Below, piece after piece: positions 58,231 through 64,000 of a stretch of DNA of 64,000 nt. The notes under the pieces are model-generated. The model did no database searches, was not told where the DNA came from, and saw nothing but the letters and a program-made list of their open reading frames with translations. This stretch comes from an uncultured Bacteroidales bacterium (lineage in GTDB: Bacteria > Bacteroidota > Bacteroidia > Bacteroidales > Bacteroidaceae). The stretch spans positions 124,001-188,000 of the forward strand of contig CACYLU010000002.1 in the NCBI GenBank assembly GCA_902775375.1, given 5' to 3'. Both the position numbers and the translations under genes were made by a program. Position 1 is the first letter of the stretch; each line of letters begins with the position of its first letter.

Positions 58231-60777
58231 ATGGAGAGTAAATTATCAGAAAGAGTTAACCACATTATCAACTTCAGCAAGGAAGAAGCCAATCGACTCA
58301 AGAATAGGAGTATAGCACCAGAACATCTGTTGCTAGGCATCTTGCGTGAAGGGGAAGGAAAAGCGATAGAACTACTGAAAATTCAAAATGTTGACCTACT
58401 GGAACTAAAATTACATCTGGAAGATACTTTGAAACTTAGTTCGGATGAGAGTTTGTCTGCCCTGGAGGATGTGCCTTTCAATGCAGAGACAGGGCGCATT
58501 ATGCGTATCAGCCTTTTGGAGGCACGTTTGTTAAAAGACAGTGTTGTAGATACAGAACATCTGCTGCTGGCTATCCTCAAAGACAATAATACAGATGCTG
58601 CCAACACATTGGCCGATTGTGGTGTTGATTACAGGAAAACGCTCAGTTTAATTGAGCAAAAACAGACTGACACACAAGATGGTATGGGATACACAGAAGA
58701 TGACGATTTGGAGGACGAGGACGAAGATGACAGCTTCAAGAGCTCTAGACAACCATCTGGTGGTCAGCAATATACACAACAGACTACTTCTGCCTCACGC
58801 ACGAAGAAAGACACGCCAGCGTTGGACAACTTTGGCACAGACATCACAAAAGCTGCCACTGAAGGCAAACTGGATCCTGTGGTGGGACGTGAGAAAGAAA
58901 TTGAACGAGTGGCTCAAATTCTGAGTCGACGCAAGAAGAATAATCCAATCTTGATTGGTGAGCCAGGCGTGGGTAAGTCGGCCATCGTGGAAGGTTTGGC
59001 CATGCGCATTGTTCAACAGAAGGTGTCGCGTATGCTGTTCAATAAGCGTGTTGTGATGCTGGATATGGCTGCAGTAGTGGCTGGTACTAAGTATCGTGGA
59101 CAGTTTGAGGAACGCTTGCGCACCATCATGAGAGAATTGAAGGATAATCCTGATATCATCTTGTTTATCGACGAAATACACACGATCATCGGAGCTGGTG
59201 CCGCATCAGGTTCTATGGATGCTGCCAATATGCTGAAGCCTGCGTTGGCAAGAGGTGAGATTCAGTGCATTGGTGCTACTACTGTGGATGAGTTTAAGAA
59301 GAGCATCGAGAAAGATGGAGCACTCGACCGCAGATTCCAGAAGGTGATGGTGGAACCAACTACCCCAGAGGAGACATTGCAGATTTTACAAAATATCAAG
59401 GTTAAGTATGAGGATCATCATAATGTGACTTATTCTGACGACGCTTTGGTTGCATGTGTTAAACTTACAGATAGGTATATCACTGACCGCCAGTTCCCTG
59501 ATAAAGCCATTGATGCATTGGACGAAGCTGGATCTCGCATCCACCTGACAAGCATTAGTGTGCCTCACGAAATTGAGGAGAAGGAGAAAGAAATTGGCAA
59601 GGCTATCGAACAGAAGTCAGAAGCCGTGAAAGAACAGAACTATGAATTGGCTGCCAGTTATCGTGATAAAGTAAAAGAGCTCTCAGAGGAACTGGAATCC
59701 ATGAAGGCTGACTGGGAGAAAGACATGAAGGGCAACCGTAAAGTGGTTGACGCTGAGCAGATAGCCGATGTGGTATCAATGATGTCAGGTGTCCCTGTAC
59801 AACGACTGGCTCAATCAGAAGGTATTCGTCTGGCAGGCATGAAAGAAGAGCTAAGGCGTCATGTCATTGCGCAAGACGATGCCATCAACAAGGTCACGAA
59901 AGCTATATTGCGTAGTCGTATCGGGCTGAAAGAGCCTAATCATCCTATTGGCACTTTCTTGTTCTTAGGTCCTACGGGCGTTGGTAAGACTTATCTGGCA
60001 CAACAACTTGCCCAGTTTATGTTTGGTTCTACTGATGCATTGATACGCGTGGATATGAGTGAATATACCGATCAGTTCAATGTTTCCAGGCTGATTGGAG
60101 CTCCTCCTGGCTATGTGGGCTATGAAGAAGGTGGACAACTAACAGAAAGAGTACGCCGCAAGCCCTACTCTATCGTGCTACTCGATGAGATCGAGAAGGC
60201 TCACCCGAAGGTGTTCAATATTTTATTGCAATTGCTTGATGAGGGCAGATTGACTGACAGTTTTGGCAGAACGGTAGATTTTAAGAATACCGTAGTGATC
60301 ATGACCTCGAATATCGGTACGCGTCAGCTAAAAGAGTTCGGTGGTGGCATAGGATTCAATGCCAGTCAGCGAGCTACCGATAAGGAGTATTCTCGCAATG
60401 TAATTCAGAAGGCACTCAACAAGCAGTTTGCCCCTGAATTCTTGAACCGTATTGATGAGATTATCACCTTCGACCAGTTGTCGCAGGAAGCGATTCAACA
60501 GATTGTTGACCTGGAACTGAATGCACTAAATAAGAGAATAGAAAGTATTGGTTATAAACTTGTTATTGACGATCAAGTGAAGCAATACTTAGGCAAGCGC
60601 GGATATGACGTACAGTTCGGTGCCCGTCCGTTGAAACGTGCAATTCAGAACTATGTAGAAGACGAGTTGTCGGAATTGATCATCAACGAAAACCTGACGG
60701 AAGGAGCGACTATTACTGCCAGCTATGATAGCGAGGCTGACAAATTGGTGTTTACCGCAACTAAACCTCAGGCATAA
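58231..60777 (+). CDS. clpC: ATP-dependent Clp protease ATP-binding subunit ClpC
   Basis: A Hsp100/Clp unfoldase that feeds proteins to ClpP. The 848-residue product has two N-terminal Clp repeats (residues about 5-140, including [20 protein letters not shown]), an acidic spacer, AAA-1 with Walker [15 protein letters not shown] (about 243) and Walker [10 protein letters not shown], and a short coiled middle domain ([20 protein letters not shown]). AAA-2 has [14 protein letters not shown] and [11 protein letters not shown]. The short middle domain and Clp_N fit ClpC and not ClpB. No ctsR/mcsB partners are nearby. Confidence 0.95.
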   Translation: MESKLSERVNHIINFSKEEANRLKNRSIAPEHLLLGILREGEGKAIELLKIQNVDLLELKLHLEDTLKLSSDESLSALEDVPFNAETGRIMRISLLEARLLKDSVVDTEHLLLAILKDNNTDAANTLADCGVDYRKTLSLIEQKQTDTQDGMGYTEDDDLEDEDEDDSFKSSRQPSGGQQYTQQTTSASRTKKDTPALDNFGTDITKAATEGKLDPVVGREKEIERVAQILSRRKKNNPILIGEPGVGKSAIVEGLAMRIVQQKVSRMLFNKRVVMLDMAAVVAGTKYRGQFEERLRTIMRELKDNPDIILFIDEIHTIIGAGAASGSMDAANMLKPALARGEIQCIGATTVDEFKKSIEKDGALDRRFQKVMVEPTTPEETLQILQNIKVKYEDHHNVTYSDDALVACVKLTDRYITDRQFPDKAIDALDEAGSRIHLTSISVPHEIEEKEKEIGKAIEQKSEAVKEQNYELAASYRDKVKELSEELESMKADWEKDMKGNRKVVDAEQIADVVSMMSGVPVQRLAQSEGIRLAGMKEELRRHVIAQDDAINKVTKAILRSRIGLKEPNHPIGTFLFLGPTGVGKTYLAQQLAQFMFGSTDALIRVDMSEYTDQFNVSRLIGAPPGYVGYEEGGQLTERVRRKPYSIVLLDEIEKAHPKVFNILLQLLDEGRLTDSFGRTVDFKNTVVIMTSNIGTRQLKEFGGGIGFNASQRATDKEYSRNVIQKALNKQFAPEFLNRIDEIITFDQLSQEAIQQIVDLELNALNKRIESIGYKLVIDDQVKQYLGKRGYDVQFGARPLKRAIQNYVEDELSELIINENLTEGATITASYDSEADKLVFTATKPQA

Positions 60778-60818
60778 AGTATAGATTTGTTTCATCATAC
60801 TTCTATAAATTTTATTTC

Positions 60819-60865
60819 CTTCCCCTAACTTCTTTCTTAGAAAGAGGCAATGGGGAAGTTTTTTT
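60819..60865 (+). terminator. clpC terminator
   Basis: The outer stem CTTCCCC (60819-60825) with GGGGAAG (60852-60858) encloses an inner CTTTC/GAAAG stem, followed by seven T (60859-60865). Confidence 0.8.
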
Positions 60866-60882
60866 ACTGACACTATGTCAGT
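60866..60882. promoter_or_regulatory. Palindrome upstream of htpG (possible operator)
   Basis: ACTGACA-CTA-TGTCAGT, 7-bp perfect arms. CTATGTC is repeated directly 13 bp on, at 60886-60892. Confidence 0.5.
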
Positions 60883-60892
60883 CCCCTATGTC

Positions 60893-60908
60893 TGGCATTT
60901 ATTTTGCC
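60893..60908 (+). promoter_or_regulatory. Sigma-54-like -24/-12 element upstream of htpG
   Basis: TGGCA at 60893-60897 and TTGC at 60904-60907 place the GG and GC doublets 10 bp apart, as RpoN promoters require. The predicted start is near 60919, about 77 bp before the ATG. No consensus primary-sigma promoter is seen here (only a weak TATATTGA near 60970). Confidence 0.45.
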
Positions 60909-60995
60909 CAGTTATGGTGACACAACAAGCTCCCTACCGAAGGGAAGTGGTTAAAAGAATTGTACTATATTGAATATTTTAAAAATTAAATAACT

Positions 60996-63044
60996 ATGCA
61001 AAAAGGTAATATTGGTGTAACCACCGAGAACATTTTCCCTGTTATCAAGAAATTCTTGTATAGCGAGAATGAAATTTTCCTGCGCGAACTGGTTTCTAAT
61101 GCCGTTGACGCAACACAAAAGATTAAGACCTTGGCATCAATGGGCGATTTCAAGGGTGAATTGGGTGACTTGACCGTAGAAGTAAAACTTGATAAGAAAA
61201 CCATTACTGTATCAGATCGTGGTATTGGTATGACTGCCGAGGAAATTGACAAATATATTAACCAAATAGCATTCTCTGGTGCTAATGATTTTCTTGAGAA
61301 ATATAAGAATGATGCCAATGCCATTATTGGACATTTCGGCTTGGGCTTCTATTCTGCCTTTATGGTAGCTAAGAAGGTTGAAATCATTACTAAGTCATGC
61401 AAGGAAGGTGCACAAGCTGTAAAATGGACTTGCGATGGCAGCCCTGAGTTTACGTTGGAAGAAACCGACAAGCCTGGACGTGGTACTGATATCGTGCTGT
61501 ATATTGATGACGACTGCAAGGAATTCCTCGAAGAGAGCCGTATTGAGGGCTTGTTGAAGAAATATTGCCGCTTCTTGCCTGTACCTGTTGCATTTGGCAA
61601 AAAGAAGGAGTGGAAAGATGGCAAACAGGTGGAAACCAAGGAGAACAACATCATCAATGACACTACTCCATTGTGGACCCGTACCCCATCAGAGTTGAAG
61701 GATGAGGACTACAAGAAGTTCTACTCACAGCTCTACCCTATGTCTGATGAGCCATTGTTCTGGATACATCTGAATGTTGACTATCCGTTCAACTTGACTG
61801 GTATCTTGTATTTCCCAAAGGTGAAGAGCAATGTTGAACTGAACAAGAACAAGATTCAGTTGTATTGCAATCAGGTATATGTAACGGATTCAGTTGAAGG
61901 TATCGTACCAGACTTCCTTACTTTGCTGCATGGTGTGTTGGATTCTCCGGACATTCCATTGAATGTGTCTCGTTCTTATCTGCAAAGTGATTCAAACGTT
62001 AAGAAAATATCAACTTATATCACTAAGAAAGTGTCAGACCGTCTGCAGGATATCTTCAAGAAAGACCGCAAGCAGTTTGAGGAGAAATGGAACGACTTGA
62101 AGATATTCATCGATTATGGTATGCTGACGCAGGAAGATTTCTATGATCGTGCTAAGGACTTCGCCCTCTTTACCGATACTGATGGCAAGAACTACACCTT
62201 TGATGAATACAAGACTTTGATTAAAGACAATCAGACAGACAAAGACGGCAACCTGATATACTTATATGCCAACAACAAGGACGAGCAGTACAGCTTTATT
62301 GAGGGAGCCACTAACAAGGGCTACAATGTATTGCTGATGGATGGCCAGTTAGACATTGCAGTGGTCAGCATGTTGGAGCAGAAACTGGAAAAATGTCGCT
62401 TTACCCGCGTTGACAGTGATGTGATTGACAACTTGATTGTGAAGGAAGATAAAAAAGCCAATACATTAAACAGCAGTCAAATAGAAGCTATCAACAATAT
62501 CTTTAAGTTCCAGATGCCTAAGTTGCCAAAGACTGAGTTTGAGGTGATAACTCAGGCTATGGGCGAAAACAACATCCCTATCATCTTAACGCAAAGTGAA
62601 TATATGCGACGCATGAAGGAGATGGCCAACATACAGACGGGCATGAGTTTCTATGGCGAGATGCCTAATATGTATAATGTGGTGCTGAATAGCGATCATC
62701 AGTTAGTGAAGAACATCATCAACGATGAGGAAGCTCAATGTGCAGCAAGTGTACAGCCTATCCAGCAGCAAATGGATGAGGTGAACAAACAGCGCAACGA
62801 GCTGAAAGACCAACAAAAGGGCAAAAAGGATGATGAAATTTCTCAGGCCGACAAAGATAAGGTAAATGAACTTGACAAACAGTGGGATGAATTGAAGAAG
62901 CAGAAGGAGAATCTGTATGCAGAATATGCAAGTAAGAACCCACAGGTGAAGCAACTCATTGACTTGGCTCTGTTACAAAATGGCTTGCTGAAAGGAGAAG
63001 CGTTGAGCAATTTCATCAAGCGCAGCATCGAGCTGATGAAATAA
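60996..63044 (+). CDS. htpG: Molecular chaperone HtpG (Hsp90)
   Basis: Bacterial Hsp90, a cytoplasmic ATP-dependent dimeric chaperone. The 682-residue product opens with the GHKL ATPase domain: IFLRELVSNAVDAT (about 29-42), DRGIGMTAEEI (about 74-84) and GHFGLGFYSAFMV (about 112-124), which form the ATP lid and binding pocket. The middle domain has LNVSRSYLQSD. The C-terminal part holds a highly charged insertion (NKQRNELKDQQKGKKDDEIS) common in Bacteroidetes HtpG. Upstream DNA has a palindrome and a sigma-54-like element. Confidence 0.97.
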   Translation: MQKGNIGVTTENIFPVIKKFLYSENEIFLRELVSNAVDATQKIKTLASMGDFKGELGDLTVEVKLDKKTITVSDRGIGMTAEEIDKYINQIAFSGANDFLEKYKNDANAIIGHFGLGFYSAFMVAKKVEIITKSCKEGAQAVKWTCDGSPEFTLEETDKPGRGTDIVLYIDDDCKEFLEESRIEGLLKKYCRFLPVPVAFGKKKEWKDGKQVETKENNIINDTTPLWTRTPSELKDEDYKKFYSQLYPMSDEPLFWIHLNVDYPFNLTGILYFPKVKSNVELNKNKIQLYCNQVYVTDSVEGIVPDFLTLLHGVLDSPDIPLNVSRSYLQSDSNVKKISTYITKKVSDRLQDIFKKDRKQFEEKWNDLKIFIDYGMLTQEDFYDRAKDFALFTDTDGKNYTFDEYKTLIKDNQTDKDGNLIYLYANNKDEQYSFIEGATNKGYNVLLMDGQLDIAVVSMLEQKLEKCRFTRVDSDVIDNLIVKEDKKANTLNSSQIEAINNIFKFQMPKLPKTEFEVITQAMGENNIPIILTQSEYMRRMKEMANIQTGMSFYGEMPNMYNVVLNSDHQLVKNIINDEEAQCAASVQPIQQQMDEVNKQRNELKDQQKGKKDDEISQADKDKVNELDKQWDELKKQKENLYAEYASKNPQVKQLIDLALLQNGLLKGEALSNFIKRSIELMK

Positions 63045-63069
63045 AAGAATAAAAAAACTGCAAATAAGC

Positions 63070-63101
63070 ATTGCCAATTCAAAAAAAGTATGTAAATTTG
63101 C
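63070..63101 (+). promoter_or_regulatory. Promoter of the tRNA-Arg pair
   Basis: ATTG at 63070-63073 (one mismatch), 19 bp, then TAAATTTGC at 63093-63101, about 23 bp before the first tRNA. Confidence 0.6.
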
Positions 63102-63123
63102 AGCCGTTAAACAAATACGGATT

Positions 63124-63197
63124 GGTTCCGTAGCTCAACTGAATAGAGCATTTGACTACGGATCAAAAGGTTGTGGGTTTGAATCCCGCCGGAATCA
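63124..63197 (+). tRNA. tRNA-Arg (anticodon ACG)
   Basis: A 74-nt cloverleaf: acceptor GGTTCCG/CGGAATC, D stem GCTC/GAGC, anticodon stem TTTGA/TCAAA around loop CTACGGA (anticodon at 63158-63160), T stem GTGGG/CCCGC, discriminator A. CCA is not encoded. ACG would be edited to ICG. Confidence 0.95.
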
Positions 63198-63226
63198 CTC
63201 CTTGATGTGTTTAACTACTACGGTTT

Positions 63227-63300
63227 GGTTCCGTAGCTCAACTGAATAGAGCATCTGACTACGGATCAGAAGGTTGTGGGTTTGAATCCCGCCGGAATCA
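63227..63300 (+). tRNA. tRNA-Arg (anticodon ACG), second copy
   Basis: Identical to the first copy except for a compensated pair in the anticodon stem (TCTGA/TCAGA). The anticodon is at 63261-63263. It lies 29 bp after the first copy and is cotranscribed. Confidence 0.95.
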
Positions 63301-63311
63301 CAAAAAGTTTT

Positions 63312-63345
63312 AAGCTGGCAGCGAATAAGTTGCCAGCTTTTTCTT
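63312..63345 (+). terminator. Terminator of the tRNA-Arg pair
   Basis: AAGCTGGCA (63312-63320) pairs perfectly with TGCCAGCTT (63331-63339), followed by a T-rich tail. Confidence 0.85.
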
Positions 63346-63414
63346 TGTCATCAGGTTTAACCGCTCTTTCTTTAAACTAAATTAGATTGTCAAAAAAGAA
63401 ACGATATTATTCTA

Positions 63415-63451
63415 TAAAAATGTAAGCAGGCAGGAGAACCTGTCTGCTTAC
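63415..63451 (-). terminator. Terminator of the tRNA-Val gene
   Basis: A 13-bp stem (63422-63434 with 63439-63451, one G-U pair) with a 4-nt loop is followed on the minus strand by ATTTTTA, starting only 2 bp after the tRNA 3' end. Confidence 0.8.
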
Positions 63452-63453
63452 TG

Positions 63454-63528
63454 TAGGGACGATCGGGCTCGAACCGATGACCTTTGCAATGTGACTGCAA
63501 CGCTCTAAACCATCTGAGCTACGCCCCT
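63454..63528 (-). tRNA. tRNA-Val (anticodon CAC)
   Basis: A 75-nt cloverleaf on the minus strand: acceptor AGGGGCG/CGTCCCT with one G-U pair, D stem GCTC/GAGC, anticodon stem TTGCA/TGCAA around loop GTCACAT (anticodon CAC, plus-strand 63491-63493), T stem ATCGG/CCGAT, discriminator A. No CCA is encoded. The first base pair is A-U, less usual than G-C. Confidence 0.85.
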
Positions 63529-63609
63529 AACACATGTAGAACTTAAAACGGTGCAAATGTACACCATTTTCCTAAACCAACAAAATAAATTGACGATTAT
63601 TTTGCATTT

Positions 63610-63984
63610 TCAAATATCACTCACTACAGTTCTTCCGAAAGGTGTAAGAGCTATGCCTGCAAATTTAAAATGCTGCATGCCAAAAGGAATACCAACAATG
63701 GTGATACATAGTATTATGCCAAAGAATAAATGGGTTAAGCAAATAGGCAAACCAGCAATAAGCCACAGAATATTCATGATGGTGCTCAAACAACCAGGTT
63801 GTCCTGGCATTAAATCTACCCTACTCCCAAATGGCCACAACATCAGTACGCCTAATTTGATCGCTTGCACTCCAAATGGAATACCAATAATGGTGATACA
63901 AAGTGCCACACCAGCTACAAAGTACTCGAAAGCGGTTTCTAATCCACCAACTAAAAGCCAAATAATATTACCAATCAGTTTCAT
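63610..63984 (-). CDS. YccF domain-containing membrane protein
   Basis: A 124-residue inner-membrane protein of the YccF (DUF307) family, built from two similar halves, each with a membrane helix pair and the motif CITI(I/V)GIPFG (about residues 29-38 and 92-101). The halves also share a (W/T)PFG(S/R) end (LWPFGSRVD and LTPFGRTVV). The family is widespread and short, with no established function. It starts at the ATG 63984 near the window edge and ends 81 bp before the tRNA-Val gene start. Confidence 0.92.
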   Translation of the reverse strand: MKLIGNIIWLLVGGLETAFEYFVAGVALCITIIGIPFGVQAIKLGVLMLWPFGSRVDLMPGQPGCLSTIMNILWLIAGLPICLTHLFFGIILCITIVGIPFGMQHFKFAGIALTPFGRTVVSDI

Positions 63985-64000
63985 AATTTCTTAATGATTA

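Noticed and set aside
63124-63300. tRNA-linked integrative element attachment site
   Set aside because: No integrase, no direct repeat of a tRNA 3' end beyond the second full tRNA, and housekeeping genes on both sides.

Overview
The window is chromosomal DNA of a Bacteroidales bacterium, most likely Prevotella-like (Prevotellaceae). The evidence: many genes sit behind the Bacteroidetes primary-sigma promoter (-33 TTTG, about 20 bp, -7 TAnnTTTG) and lack Shine-Dalgarno leaders; a complete aerotolerance (Bat) operon is present; Bacteroidetes-specific small families occur (DUF4295 next to L33/L28, an HU-LysM fusion, AMP nucleosidase next to holA); and the composition is moderately AT-rich. Almost all genes are housekeeping. 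I see no prophage, transposase, CRISPR array or plasmid module.

Layout, left to right. 1-200: 5' part of a secreted LysM protein. 0.3-7.3 kb (+): uvrA, a POT peptide transporter, a GNAT acetyltransferase and a GH27 lipoprotein. 7.4-13.0 kb: proS, a Nif3-like protein with its zinc-ribbon coiled-coil partner, a solo HsdR_N-type nuclease-fold protein (-), then amn-holA. 13.0-16.0 kb: a 750-bp AT-rich gap, an Xre-type regulator and pyrK-pyrD. 16.0-22.5 kb (-): a sugar isomerase lipoprotein, a 600-bp gap holding unusual repeats, and a trmD-menG-menA-SDR-GH13 operon. 22.7-31.4 kb (-): a small conserved DNA-binding-like protein and the moxR-DUF58-X-batA-batB-batC-batD-batE operon. 31.5-38.2 kb (-): ftsY-rimO-HU-HU/LysM, rpmB-rpmG-DUF4295, pncC and tsaD. 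38.2-44.6 kb (+): a TamB-like protein, a duplicated DUF1080 lipoprotein and a DUF4332 protein. 44.7-47.6 kb (-): dapA and ligA. 47.7-52.2 kb (+): a dcp-like peptidase, a HAD-DUF3667 fusion and a GNAT protein. 52.2-52.9 kb: a gene-poor gap with a strong orphan promoter and a candidate small RNA. 52.9-58.0 kb (-): two tandem TPR paralogues behind gyrA. 58.2-63.0 kb (+): clpC and htpG. 63.1-64.0 kb: two tRNA-Arg genes, a tRNA-Val and a YccF protein.

The least explained material lies between genes. (1) Around 17.4-17.6 kb is a 156-bp nested inverted repeat with four mirrored TGTCA boxes per arm and a 36-bp perfect palindrome inside. (2) A dispersed repeat with a 22-bp period (core GTTTAGCGGAAGTAA) occurs as short tandem arrays at 17.24, 36.98 and 52.45 kb, and an unrelated 22-bp repeat lies beside the second array. 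(3) At 52.6 kb a near-perfect promoter faces no recognisable gene. (4) htpG has a sigma-54-like -24/-12 element and an adjacent palindrome. (5) Two divergent gene pairs (HsdR_N/amn and tsaD/tamB) have perfect inverted repeats between their starts. Domain-level oddities are an HU-like domain joined through a membrane anchor to LysM, and a HAD phosphatase fused to a zinc-ribbon DUF3667 membrane domain.
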